Shown: in pieces, positions 46,077 to 58,200 of the stretch | How the letters are laid out: every line of letters starts with the position of its first letter | Numbering within the stretch: position 1 is the first letter of the stretch | Assembly: GCA_036971715.1 (NCBI GenBank) | Contig: JAVHJL010000013.1 | Coordinates: 930,001-994,000 of the forward strand | Reading direction: 5' to 3' | DNA: 64,000 bases | DNA from: Arthrobotrys musiformis | Taxonomy: Eukaryota; Ascomycota; Orbiliomycetes; Orbiliales; Orbiliaceae | Position numbers and translations under genes: made by a program | Notes under the pieces: generated by a model | Seen by the model: the letters and a program-made list of their open reading frames with translations, nothing else | Databases searched by the model: none | Told to the model about the DNA's origin: nothing

Positions 46077-48215
46077 TCATGACTGGAGCTGCCCTCGATG
46101 CCAAGGTTCACTGGGGACCTTCTGTTTTCCTTTGTCTCGGGCACCGGCGTTCTGCTTTTCGGTTTCAACCGTTGGAATTGGAGTGCCAACTGATGGAGTA
46201 GAAGATTCTTCTGTAGATGGAATTGGGGGTGGAGGGCGAGTAGGATGTGGGATGATGAAACCGGCGCGGGGACGAGAGCTGCTCGAAGGACCTGCTACCA
46301 ACAACGGAGTACTCTCAGCACTAAGTTGACGATGGCGAGTGGTCAACTCGATTCCATCAGGACCCTCGAAGGCCTCTGGGATATCTGACAAGTTTTGAGA
46401 CCCAGGAGTCGGGTTGGTTGATGATCGACGAATATTCAAAGGTGGTGCGCTCTTGGAGCGTGGCAAAGGCGGTGCCTGTTCTGGGTCCAACGTCGGTAGT
46501 GCTGGAAGATCGGCCTGTAGTCTTCCATCAAAGTTGCTTTTCTTAGGCGGGCCTGGAGTAAGTGGACGTTTGAACTTATTGGGCTGAGCCGGAGACGGGG
46601 TTTGGCTGCGATTAATTAGGATACCATTGACAATGACTTGTGGTCGAGGTAAACTGGCAATCACTTCATCGATCGAATGTGTACTGATGGGCCGAGAGCC
46701 CTTTAGTGGCTTGCCCGAATAATTTTTATACGGGTGAGGGCCTGTTACATTGAAGTATGCTCCGATATCCCCGTGGATTGGTGCGCTCGGAATTTGAAAG
46801 TCAAACCCAGGCGGCAAAAGTCCAGTATTCTGTGTGGCGGCAGGATTTGGAGATGTGGACGAACCAAGAGAGCTGGAGGCCCGTTCGTACATAGACTTTA
46901 ACCCCGGTGAGATAAATGGGGGGAGGCTCCTTGGGACCATCTGGGGGGTGTATTTAAATTGTGGGACGACGCCTGCCTGCCCGTAAACGTTTAGTCCCGG
47001 CCCAGGCGCCTCTAACACACTCCCAATTGTCGAAGCCGAGCCCTTGCGGCCCCCGGTACTAGCGGGAGAGGAGACCCTTGAGAAGCGGGGGCCCGGTGAG
47101 AACACCCTTAGAGATTCGCTATCAATTATTCCGGAGTCAGCCGGTGTCTCGCGGGAGTCGAGTGCCCGGACGCCAAAGTTAACGCTTCCGGACCGTTGCA
47201 TCTCTGCCAGCGGTCGTGGACGTCCTGTGAGTTCCACCTGATAGATGGCTTCCAGCTTTTCGGCAATTTTGGCTATGATAAGCTTTGACACATAACTGAG
47301 TATGCAGCCTAAAGCCTGTAAATTATGTTAATCTTGAAATCCTCACGTCATGTAGAGTATATACGTATATGTAGACGTATATTCGAATTGTGCGGGTAAA
47401 ACCTACGAGACAACATCCCACGAACTGTACAGCGCATTTTTGTTAGAAGCCTTAGTAGCCATTCACTTTCAAAAAGACATTAAACTTACAAACAAGCCTT
47501 TATAAAAAAGCTGCCAGCTTTCCCAAAACGCCATTTTGAGTCCCTATTAAACCGATACACCATTTCGTTAGTTATATATATAACCCCATCGATGGGACCT
47601 GAGTTTCACTTAAGAGACTTCTCGCACAATATAATCCTTAAGCCCCAGGAGATATGCATAATACTTACAATTAAATTTCCAACAAATGCTACAATATTCA
47701 GCAAGATTTCGAATTCGGTTTCCTTCTCAGCGGTTAGCCTATAGTACCGCTTGTCAGGTCCAGCCCCTGTCCCTGCAGTAGCTATCCAAGAATGCACCGA
47801 TGACGAGACGAAATTTTGAACGGCCGATTCCAATCGCGGATATTGCAGCGTCACAAAATTGATTGCTAACGGGTACCTGCATATACCTAATTAGCGACGT
47901 CGTACAGAACCAATACAACGACGAGGTCGAGAAATACCAACCCCTAGCCTGGTAAGAGCCTAGATGCACGAAAGCGACGTCGTAACGGTTAGGAAGAGCC
48001 TGTTGGAGGCGATTGATCCGCAGAGCCCGATAGATGGAATGATTCCCTTTATCGTTTCGAAAAGGCCAAGCGATGGCAGGCGAGATGGTGATAGATGAAA
48101 TTGATGATGATGACTGTGATGATGGATGAGATTCAGGATGGAGATGGATCGAAGACTGGTATGCAAGAGGATACCTCCGTGTCTCAAGTATCGGGTAAGG
48201 ATATACTGGGCGCTC
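46077..48215 (-). CDS. Membrane protein with long disordered tail (5' end unresolved)
   Basis: Unrecognised protein. Supported exons on the minus strand: about 48215-47938, 47876-47669, 47543-47490, 47424-47407 (18 bases) and 47315-46077, all in phase, with CTAAC branch points in several introns. The first part is Ser/His/Pro-rich, then INRLQQALPNRYDVAFVHLG, YPLAINFVTLQYPRLE and SSSVHSWIATAG. Two hydrophobic segments follow, EFEILLNIVAFVGNLIG and LFFVGCCLALGCILSYV, separated by a WESWQLFYKG loop. Then comes a basic helix KLIIAKIAEKLEAIYQ and about 380 residues rich in Pro/Ser. The 5' exon has no ATG in frame before an upstream TAG that fits a splice acceptor, so the true start is in an exon further upstream. 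Confidence 0.65.
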
Positions 48216-48710
48216 CTATTCAGCTAATAGGTCGCCATGAATGAAAGCTATATAAAGGTCCTCGGCATCGCATCGTGCAGGAAGACGGCTGGACGGGTGC
48301 TCCCCAAGAGATTCCACAGGCAGGAGAAGAGTATCTTCTTATAGTATCAGGATATATAAGGGGGGGGTGAGGGGTGGGATAAGAATATGTCTAGAATCTG
48401 ACTTAGGAGAGTGTCTATGGAGATGAGATGGAGGTTGATGCATCTTGGTATAGTTTAGAAGGTCTGGTCCTTGAATATTGAACTATGGTGCCACCGGTTT
48501 GCGTTGTAACAGAGAAATACAACAAGCTATCATGCAAAGCTTCCAAATTGGCCTTCAAATCCAATCATTATATTGCAATTGAGGGTAGGATCAGATATCA
48601 TTAAAGATCTAAAGAATTATATATGTGCTAATTTTACATATAGAGCATTTCCAGGAACGCTAGGAATGAAATTCAAGGACATCAGCCGCAAAGGTGTTGA
48701 GGTGAAGCCT
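48216..48710. other. Region upstream of the membrane-protein gene
   Basis: Probably contains the missing first exon(s) of the membrane-protein gene (-) and the 3' flank of PUF6 (-). ATG frames near 48450 and 48540 were examined, but none joins the known exon in phase through a good donor. Confidence 0.4.
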
Positions 48711-50894
48711 TTATTTCTTTCCCTTCAACAGGTTAGAGATCAAGTCTGTTCCCTTATTACCCGCCTGTTTAGCACTCTTGATTGCGGCCTGTTCACTCTT
48801 CCCCGACAGTATCTTCTTAATCTTTGCTTTCTCGCTGTCAGGGACCCTCTCGCTTTCCAATAGGGTAGCAATGAGGTAAGAGTTGCCTCCAGTCGCCCAA
48901 GCTAGCAAATCCGACTCGATCTTTGGGATCAAATATTTATAAAATTCGACTGGCGGATCCGATACTAAAAAGGGTTGTTAGTCGTTTACGGAGCTCTATA
49001 AGGGATCCGAATGGCGAGTACATACGCTGAATCTTCTGAGTCTTGTTGTTGAAGAACCCTTCTTGGACGAGATTCTTCAACATTCTACCAAGGTCCTTGT
49101 TTTCCTTGGCCTCCTCTCCCTGAGCTAGTGCGGCAATAGCCTCTGCCGCTGCCGACTTATCGCCTTCTGCGAAGATAATGACTTCAGATGCGAATTGGCA
49201 TCCGAGAGAAGCAGTTGCCAAGTCTGCGGCATGTGTAGCTACCGACTTCAAGAGGGCAGGGCTCAATGCCTTCTTAAGTTCTTGTTGTCGAACCTTGGAA
49301 TCTTTCTTACTGTAATTCCAAACAACGAGTTAGAAAAATATTTTATGTGATTTCTTTTCTGGAAAGAGATTTTTGACGAACCTTGTCTGAGTCCTGATCT
49401 TATCGATATCTGCTAACAGTTCGATTTTCTGTGGGTGCATCAACTTCGTCTCTCTGCCCAATAGCGGGTAGAGAAGCGGTATTCTTGCAACTGCATGAGT
49501 AGCCGCACTCCCATCATCTAGCTTGGCCTGGATCTCTGAGAACACCGTCTTGCTCACTAGAACTGTATCATCGACAACATCAAACACCGCCAATAGCACC
49601 ATGTGTCCATGTTCATCCGCATACAGTTCCTGGATGCTCGGCTTCAAGTTCTTCAACATAACCTTCCGGTCCTTCGCCGAACCCCACGCGAAACATCTCA
49701 TGATGACTTGTGCACCATCTTTCGAGAACCCAATGTTTCCAAGGTTTTCCTTGACAAGTTCGGTAAGATCCGCTGCCTCGCTTGTCTCTGGTCTGACGTT
49801 GAGAATATACTCCAGCATCGCCCTGTGTAGAATCTGCAAGAAGGTCATGCTCTTCTCAACCATTTGTTTGATTAATTCGAACAAGCTCTTCATGATAAGA
49901 GGCCTCTTCTCGGGGTTCTCATCCAATAGCGATTTCAACGAACCATCTTTCGAATCATCCTACATTCCAGATTGGGTTAGTATTCTGGCACCTCGCTCCT
50001 GTCGGGGTAAGACTGGAAACCCACCTTGAAAATCGCATACTCCACACCGTAAAACTCCCTAATAATCGATGCCTTCTGCTTAGGCGTGGCATACTCTCTG
50101 AAGGCATCGTCAATCACATAACAAGCCTCCTTATGCTTCGCCATCTTCCTAACGTGCCCGTAAAACTCCCCAATGATCATCTCCCTGGTCTTCGTATTCC
50201 CGTAATGCATCAACTTGACGACCAGGTACTTTCCGTACGCACTTTCAGCCAACTGCACATACTCGCCCTTCAACTCCTTCGCAATCTCCTGTCGTCGTTC
50301 CGAGCTACCGTATTTTACTGCTGTCTGAATCACACGGCTGGCATCGTGCTTGAACACCAACTCCTTGACACGCCCGGTGACGATGGTGAAGAGTTCGTCG
50401 GTAAGTTTCTTTCGTTCGTCGAGTGGGACGTGGGACTTTCGGCGGAGGCGTTCCCAGATCTTCTTGGAACGGTGGATGACATCAGCGTTCGGTTTGGCTT
50501 GTTTCCGTTCATTGGCGAGTTTCTTTTGAGCGGCATGGGATTCTCGGGATTTGTTCACTACGGGTCCGTTCGTTAGCAATTTATGTCGGCTTTGAGGTTT
50601 CGGCGATAAAGAGTTTTAAGCATTACAGTTAACATTCCCGCCATTGGCATTATTATTCTGAGCGTTGCCTTTATTTTGATAGCCGCCTTTCGATCCTGCC
50701 TCGTCTACATCCTCCATTTCTACATCACTGCCACCCTGGTATTCTTCCTCCTCCTCATCGTCGCTGTCCTCGACCAAGTTCTTCCTCTGTTTCTTCTGAT
50801 TCGAGAAACCCTTGTCGGACTCTTTCGACAACTTGACCTTTTTGGTATCATTACCAAGGGACTTGACTTCGTGTTTTCGTTTCGAGACTGCCAT
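48711..50894 (-). CDS. PUF6: Pumilio-family protein Puf6/PUM3
   Basis: Nucleolar RNA-binding protein of the Puf6/PUM3 branch, involved in 60S ribosome biogenesis and, in yeast, ASH1 mRNA repression. Exons on the minus strand: 50894-50627, 50557-50025, 49959-49382, 49309-49026 and 48964-48711; 638 residues. The first 90 residues hold basic nuclear-signal-like runs and an acidic stretch (DSDDEEEEE). PUF-type repeats start at about 120 (KHDASRVIQTAVKYGS, SAYGKYLVVKLMHYGN, KEACYVIDDAFREYA) and continue through FSKDGAQVIMRCFAWG, DEHGHMVLLAVFDVVDD and LGCQFASEVIIFAEGD. The repeat order and the CPL-like C-terminal region distinguish this branch from classical Pumilio. The RAD51 gene lies upstream on the same strand with its 3' end about 540 bases away. 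Confidence 0.93.
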
Positions 50895-51429
50895 TTTTGT
50901 CGGAGATGGTAGTGGCGTTAAAGGTTCTTTGGCCGTTAGATTTTCGAGATGGCTTGGGTTTTTTTTCTTACAGGTTTGAAATTTTAAAGGTAGCAGCGAC
51001 AGGTTTGCTAAACTTTTTTTCTTGGCGTGGCAGTTCGAGCGACGGCGTCTGATTGGCTGGCGGGACCACGGTATCAACACACAGCCATTCTGACTTTAAG
51101 CTTAGGTATATGGAGCTGAACGAACGATTGCTAGAGGAGAGTCTACGAGATGAATGCACAAGATGAAAAAGTAGGAACGTTTTTTTAAAGAATAATAAGA
51201 GGAAATACATGCTCCTCCATTAACAGTATATCCTGCAACTCCATGGATCCATAAATCATGAAAAGGGAATAACACTTGTAAAGGGGGACAGGAAAAACAA
51301 TGCATGGTCGTTCAATAAGTACAGTTGAAGCAAAAAAACGGAGTCCCTGAAACATAAAATAAGGGATCTCATGCAGAGCGCTCGATAAATGCGAGAAGAA
51401 GAAAACCGTATGGCTATTTGGCCAAATAT
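50895..51429. other. Intergenic region PUF6/RAD51
   Basis: PUF6 promoter and RAD51 3' flank. An AAAATTTC word near 50985 resembles part of the yeast ribosome-biogenesis element, but the match is weak. No gene seen. Confidence 0.45.
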
Positions 51430-52899
51430 TTATCTCTCATGTGCTTCCATATCCTTTGGACTTGGGTCGCCAATACCGTCCTCTATTATAGATGTTAGTA
51501 AAACTTTCAAGTTTGATAGGTTTTGGTTAATAGGAGGCCCACCATTAATTGCGAAAAGACATTCAGACTCCGGCAAACAAGGCGAGTCATAGATTTTACA
51601 GATACGAGTTTCTCCACGGCCTTTCTTCAACGACAGTCTACACCCAGCATTAGCAACCACAAGTTTCAAATTCAAATCACGTCAAATCCTCACCTGGTAG
51701 TAGAGGCGTGGGCAATGATATTTCCTCCAATAGGTTTCTTCGGATCAGGATTGAACACAGCTCCATCGACCTGCGCCACAACCTGATTTGTAATAACAAC
51801 AGCAATTCCGAATTCATCAGCCAACCTCTGCAGCTGTCTCATGAACCTCGCCAAGTGCATCTGTCGAGCACTCAAATCCCCACGGCCCGAGAAATCAGTA
51901 CGATAAAGACTCGTCGCGCTGTCCACTATAAGCAGCGAGAATCTCGTTTCGGTCATCATTTGCGCCGCCATGTTCAGCAGCTGTAACTGATGGTCCGAGT
52001 TGTATGCTCGGGCGTATGCTACGTTGTCGAGGACTTCTTCTCCATTGAGGCCGTAACGTTGTGCCACGGCCAAGAGACGAACCGGACGGAAGGTACCCTC
52101 TGTGTCGATATATAGGCATTTGCCTTCACCGCCACCCATATCGAGGGGCAGCTGACAAGTTACGGCCAGAGTGTGACATAACTGACTCTTTCCCGTTCTA
52201 AACTCTCCGAAGATTTCGGTGATAGACCCGGTCTCGATGCCGCCAGCAAGGAGAGTGTCGAGTTGTTTAGAACCGGTGGTAATGGAGATAAGCTTGCTTC
52301 GTTGTTCGTGGATATCGGTGGCGGTTGTGAACCCCATAGGGACAAGTTTTGCGGCTAGTTGGAACAGAAAAAAGTTCAGCCACGTTAGCGAAAATCCCCA
52401 CATGGCTTCATGAAACGTGGTAGAAAATGTTACCTTCAGCGATAATTTTGTCTGCCTTTGCTTCCGATATGCCTTTGATAGTTAATAGCTGTCGTTTCGA
52501 TCTATAGAACACAAGTCAGCATCTTCGAAGTAAATCCGACAAAAATGCGACATACGTATAAGCTACCGACTCAACGGTATTATATCCAGCCTCGACAATA
52601 GCCTTGATATCCCTTGCATGGATTCCATTGCCTTCGAGTTGCGCAAGCGGAGTGGGAGCACCGTAGGCACTGCCACCCTGGTCGTCGTACTGTGTAGGTT
52701 CTTCAACGTCGCCCATTGTGGACGATGGTATAGTTCCCGGCGGAGGATCCGTGGTGGAGAAAGAGATTCTTTGGGTGGTCGCGGAAGAAGGATTCCGGAC
52801 CGTGATACGGTTATTATTCGGTGTAGTAGGTTGCGGGTGGGCGGAGTGGCGATGCTGTGGATTCACGGGAGGGACGTCAATATAAAAGTCATCGGGCAT
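51430..52899 (-). CDS. RAD51: Homologous recombination ATPase RAD51
   Basis: RecA-family recombinase that forms filaments on single-stranded DNA and drives strand exchange. Exons on the minus strand: 52899-52556, 52501-52434, 52354-51694, 51637-51543 and 51482-51430; 406 residues. The N-terminal helix-hairpin region reads GIHARDIKAIVEAGYNTVES and, across the first intron, YTSKRQLLTIKGISEAKADK. Walker A is GEFRTGKSQ, and Walker B lies in FSLLIVDSATSLYRTDF. NVAYARAYNSDHQLQLL and the GRGDLSARQ segment are of the Rad51 rather than the Dmc1 type. The ending FAINEDGIGDPSPKD is diagnostic. The first 65 residues are a Pro/Thr/Asn-rich extension longer than in most fungal Rad51 proteins; a second in-frame ATG (MGDVEEP) could start a shorter form. 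Confidence 0.96.
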
Positions 52900-53618
52900 A
52901 GTACACTAGACCGTAGAAGAAAGGCTACCAGACCGACATAGGGACGGTTCAGCTATGAAGAGTGAGTGATTGTATTCAAGAAAAGGGGGAACAAGATCCT
53001 GCTGACAAATCGGTGAAGTACAGCTGGTGGCAATGCAATGCAATGAATGCGATGCTGTTGGGGTGGAGCTAGTGTCGAGACTGCGCTGAGTCGAGGGGCT
53101 TCGAAGCTGCCGCAGAAAGAAGGTAAACATCGGCTAAAGCGCGTGGTCGCGTCACAGCCAAGCAGCTTGATGAGTCGCACGTTCTCACATGACTAATCTT
53201 AATTTCAGGATGCAACAGACGCAACACCCAGGTCTGATTATTGATCTATCATAGGCACGTTTCTCCTCAATTCACCAAGATATTGAGAATCAATGATATT
53301 TCAATATCCTGTTTTATTCCTTTCTAGAATTACACATAACTCAGAAAAAACAAAAAACTTCTTGCGTTCAGGCCTTATAAGCTCAATGTGTCGACAATCC
53401 GCTCCATAGGAGACTAACCACATCTATGCTAAAGGGCTTCGTAAATCTACATGCTAAACAAGCGCTTAGTATTAGTATATTGATACTACTTCGAAACAAA
53501 CTTTACACGCTCAGAAGCCATAGTTGTACAGGTACTTACGTCGCGGTGACGATACAAGATATCAAGCCTTAGTCTCGAATCAACCATTCCCAATCCTCGA
53601 TGTATCGAAACTGCCATC
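52900..53618. other. RAD51 promoter region
   Basis: RAD51 promoter, with the MCB motifs listed separately, and the 3' flank of the next minus-strand gene. A 73-codon frame at 53486-53707 is a shadow of that gene. Nothing else recognised. Confidence 0.5.
53140..53152 (-). promoter_or_regulatory. Two MCB-core motifs upstream of RAD51
   Basis: CGCGT occurs at 53140-53144 and 53148-53152 (ACGCG on the minus strand, same orientation, 8 bases apart), about 240-250 bases upstream of the RAD51 ATG. ACGCG is the core of the MluI cell-cycle box bound by MBF, which controls S-phase and DNA-repair genes in fungi. Position and gene identity support it; binding is inferred. Confidence 0.5.
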
Positions 53619-54113
53619 TCATACCACAAAACCCCGAATCTCCACAACATAATCCGAAAACTCCCGCTCGTCAAGAAATACCCTAACCCTAGTAACCACA
53701 ACCGCACCCTCCACCGAGTTCAAAGACTTAGGCACCACCCCAATCCACACAACAACAGGACTCCGCTCTGTACAACCGTCCACATAAGGCGTGGAAAAAA
53801 GCTCAAGAGCCGTCAATTTGAGATTCATCTCGATCAACCCTTTCCGTAGCTCATCTTGTACACCAGGCCATAGCTTAGCCGTGCGGTGTTTGGGAGTGAG
53901 ATCAATTACGCCTTTGAGGCGGGGGTGATTCACCGAAAGTGGATAACAGAAAGGCCCCTGGCTGGATGTCGCGATGAGTTCCGGTCGGGGATGTATGGCT
54001 ATGGGATGTATGCTTGATAGTGACTTGGGAACAGCGAGGACGGTGGTTTCGTCGTAAGAGGCTTTACCCAAGATTAGGGAGTCCTTGATGTTACGAAGCC
54101 AAAATTTCTCCAC
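53619..54113 (-). CDS. Stand-alone copy of a trypsin-like protein's N-terminal domain
   Basis: Open frame of 164 codons, homologous to residues 45-178 of the trypsin-like protein encoded at 59047-60792. Shared blocks are HPRPELIATS / YPRPQLIPAS, HPRLKGVIDL / HPLRGSHPLA, VVVWIGVVPKSLN / AIIWIGVQPGTLE and YVVEIRGFVV / CYVEIRESVV. It stops exactly where the longer protein goes on to its protease domain. The frame begins with GTG, and no ATG occurs on this strand for about 310 bases upstream. GCTAACAGAATTGTAG just before the frame looks like an intron end, so a short upstream exon is possible. Otherwise it is a 5'-truncated remnant. Function unknown; a decoy or regulatory partner of the longer protein is conceivable. 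Confidence 0.6.
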   Translation of the reverse strand: MEKFWLRNIKDSLILGKASYDETTVLAVPKSLSSIHPIAIHPRPELIATSSQGPFCYPLSVNHPRLKGVIDLTPKHRTAKLWPGVQDELRKGLIEMNLKLTALELFSTPYVDGCTERSPVVVWIGVVPKSLNSVEGAVVVTRVRVFLDEREFSDYVVEIRGFVV

Positions 54114-55274
54114 TACAATTCTGTTAGCGGCCCCACGAGGAGGTTAGAGAGATGTCGGAGATTGGGGAATACGTGCTAGTCCTGGTAGTTAACTGGTGCT
54201 GGTATTAGTGTGGAGGACAGGTCCCTTTTTTGGTCTGCGGCAGAGAATTACACTGACACTCTGTAGCCCCAATGAAATGTGCGTTGATATATTTCCCGAT
54301 ATGTTGCAAAATGATGAGCGCTGCAGCCAATCAGATTATCGAGATTGACCGAGCCTTTCCCAGATAGGCTATCAGGCTGCAAAATACCACAATTCGACTT
54401 TCGGCCGTCGTATATTGCTGGTACATTGCAAGGTAGTGCGCGTACATACGTATGAAAGGAATAACATTGCCTTGCATCAGACTTAGACCTTTCCTTCAGA
54501 TCAGTTTACCAATCACCATTGTTCATCTTTCAAGAGAGGGCACTGTCCCCTTTCATTCAACAAACAAATTCCAGTATATATGCCAGAACTGATTAATTAA
54601 ACCTAGTCGGGGTGTTCATGTAGCTGGAAACCCCGGTTGTACCTAGGTACCCGTGGATGTCAAATGACCGACCATTCATGATCAATCCTAAGTATACGCC
54701 TTGGGTTACCGACCGGCTGCATGCCATGCAACCTGTACTGCAATATGCATGCCGAGAATTCTACAAACTTGGCAAAAGGACCCACTTTGACTTAACGATA
54801 GATGATTTCAGCCAATCAGAACCTGTCACACACAATCCCACATACATTTCGTCCCACGGCGCAAGCGACACATTGTCGTAGCTTCTCTGCAACCTTCGCG
54901 TGGTTTTGTGTATATAAGAAGGGCAGGCGACCTCCCTTGAGATTGGGAATTCTACCACTAGCACTATACTACCATCAATTCATCTGGATAATTACCTACC
55001 TTAATTAATTACCTCTTTACTAAAGCCATACATTTCCCTCCTCTCAATTTCCAACTACTTCGTCGTCCCACCTGCGTTGTCCAGACCAATGCAGAGCTGA
55101 CATTGTACTGGCAAGGCTTCGGAATTTCGGGGGTTGAAGAGCAGCAATACATATTCAAGTACACACACAAACGACCAAAAACTCTGTAAATCTGGCTCTA
55201 CCTTTTGTCTTACACCCAGAACTGCAACCCCCAGACTATATTATCACCCTTTGCCTACAAAAAGCAGGCTTAAG
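54114..55274. other. Intergenic region
   Basis: Divergent upstream region between the stand-alone domain (-) and the Clr5/ankyrin gene (+). A 30-codon ATG frame on the minus strand from 54426 leads nowhere obvious. Short frames near 54660-54880 and 55134 are not convincing. Confidence 0.45.
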
Positions 55275-58200
55275 ATGGAAGTCTCAGGGCAGCCCAGAAG
55301 ACGGGCACCTCGGTGCAATAGGCTAGACGAGCCTCAAATTCGAAGAGAGATAGAATTTCGCTACACTGTATCCCTTTGGAAGGTCAAGAAAATCCAGGAA
55401 GAAATCAACAAAACCCATGGATTGAATGCAACGTAAGTCTCACATTATCTCAAAATATTTATCAACTCCAACCGCAATGAATATCGAGTCTCCATTGAGT
55501 TTGTGTCTTACAATGATTTGTGAATAGGGTACCCCAATATAGAGACCGACTGCATAAGTGGGGTTGTAGACAACGGCTCAACAATCAACAGTATCAAAAG
55601 GTTTATCGGGACATAACCGCTCGCCAAGAGTTGGGCAAGGCCTCAGAAGTCAGCCTCAATGGATACATGAAAATCCCAAATACCAGAGTACAAAAATGGA
55701 TTTCCCGGAATATAACATTTACCGAAAGAATGATCCCGCAAGGTACATATTCCACAAATATTCTTCATTGTTTCGTTTTTAATTCATAAGTACCATTGAG
55801 AGTCTCTGCTAACAATCAATTTAGCCTCAAATGTAGATCCACGTATCCAGGTTCCGAATAGTCACGATTTGCAGTTATATCGATCTCAACGACTTCCCGT
55901 AACTGTCTATACGCCACCCAGTCTCGATATCCTACCACTAACAACGATGCGGAGACACATCCCAATTTCAGTAATGAGAAGCCTGCCGATATGGAACGCT
56001 AGCCAATACCTCAAACGTTTTACCGAGAGCCATCCATTCCAACAAATTGGAGATGAAGACTCAGTAGCCGCTCAAATGATACCTTCATATTATCCCTTAT
56101 TGAGGACTATAATCTACCGCATATCAAATAATATTATAGGACCTGAAAATGGTGCTGATCATTATCACGATGTCGGTTATGATTGTTATATTTGTGATGG
56201 TTTCGAAGAAATATATGGTCTCCTCGACAAGGTTGAAGAACTCAAGGCTCGTGCGGCCTTCCAAAAGTTGCTTTCCAGTGACTCTGTCTCAATAATAGCG
56301 ACGTGTGAGGCATTGGCCCTCCACTTTTACCGACGAAGGGATTACGACATGCTTAAATCAATTCGACAGTCCCATCCTGAGATCAGGGTCAATCTGTATA
56401 AGCTCCTTGCAGAGGATTATACGAGATACAGCTACGGTATGGCCCAGGGCTTTAAAATATATATGGGCAGGGTCTTGCGCGATCTGGAAGCTGATGGCTC
56501 TCCACCAACGGACGAATCAGAGGCATATGCCTTACTATTCACCTGCCGGGAAGTTAGGGGAAATTTGGATTTATTTTTCCAATTGTGGAGCCCTGAAGAA
56601 ATACCTGTCGAATGGATTGACCGGAGCGACGTTGAGTTACAATCCCTGGCATTATGCACGGATGATCCAGAAGAGTTAAATTTACTTCTTGCGTTCGGAT
56701 TTAATTCTGGCGCTCGGTCGCTCCTTCTCCGAGCAGTCATGAGGGGGAAGTTGGACGTTGCCTCCGTTTTATGTTACCACTTGGGTATAGAAATAGATCC
56801 CCAAGGCGAGTTTCCGGAATTTGGGCGCCCTTGGGAACTGGCCGACCGAAGCATTTTAGATATCATCATTGGGAACGCGGTGAAGGAGGGTTTTTTTTTT
56901 CAACGGGGCTATCGATGCTGTCTGGACCTAGGAGGCCATGAAAAGGAATTGATGTTGATTCGAATGGCCTACGGGCAGACTGACATGAAAGGTTGCGTGA
57001 CATAAATTCTGGAGCGCGAACGAGAGTCGACCAAGTCAAGAATCTTGACGCTGGCTATCGACATGTTGTTTTTTGAAGCCCTCGGAGATGACCTTTGGGA
57101 CCTTGAGTACCTTGGAACAGCTTGTTTTGAACAGAATACTTTGCGGGAACAGGTAGTGTCAACTTTGGAAGTTTTTCTCGAGCTTGGTGCTGAAATCAAC
57201 AGGACTGAGCTATGGCGGGTATATGTCTGGCCAATATTGACTGGTTATGTGAAATGGGGGGAAGTTCTGGGGGCGGCCGGGACCGAAATTCTCAGGATAC
57301 TGCTAGAGGCAGGCGCGGACCCGGAAATCGAGCTCCACAACATACCTCAGGGGTTCTTAGAGAACCTCATGTCGCAAAGCGAACGAGCACGATATGGCGG
57401 TGAGGTTTGGGGTTTCGACCTTTGGTTCATGATGTTCATGAAGAAACCAATCGACGTCTTATTTCTTCTCGAACACCCTTCTCCATTTTGCACCCTTTTA
57501 AAATCCTCGAAGCTTAACGTCGATGGATTTATCAGCAAAGTAACAACACGCAAAGATCAAGGCCTTGAGATCTATGTTTTGCCAGAGTTCCTGCGGGCTC
57601 TTTGTCTTCGCGACTTGGACTTGATCAATGAACTTTGGGGAGGCCGGTTTGAGACAACACAACAACGCTTTCTCTCAGCGTTCAGGAACCGGGAAATCGA
57701 TACTGTTAAAGCCATCCTACTTCGATATATTTCGAGCTATCGGCTTCCGGTCTTCGTCTTCATTCTTGCTAGAGCATCCATGCATTTAGAGAGTTTGTCT
57801 GAGTATTATAATGAAGGCATAGGGTTATTACACTGGCTGCTCGAGCAAGGTGCAGATTTTAGTACCATCCCTGAACTCCAGAACCACAATTCCATTCGGG
57901 AGTATACTTCTATTTTACATGCGTGCATAGATGCTAACGCAATAGAACTTTTCGAGGCCATACTAAGTTTTGTCTCCAGGCCGGAATCACAAAACATTTC
58001 CAGATGTGCATTTATGCTGCAGAAAACGGGGATAGACTTCGCTGTCGAAGCCGCGAAATCGAAAAACTCAAGTTTCTTGAGGTGTTTGGTGGAACGGGGT
58101 TTTGATATTAATCGTTCTGAGACCCTGCGGGCGGCAGTGGCAGAGGGGGATCTCCAGACTAGTTCCCACCTCCTACAACAGGGCGCCGATATAATCACTG

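Noticed and set aside
50980..51000. Ribosome-biogenesis promoter element (RRPE) for PUF6
   Set aside because: Only AAAATTTC matches, and no PAC box lies nearby; too weak to list.
56992..57040. A 49-base GTTGCG...AG intron removing the TAA in the Clr5/ankyrin gene
   Set aside because: Its length is not a multiple of three, so it would shift the frame out of the downstream 481-codon reading.
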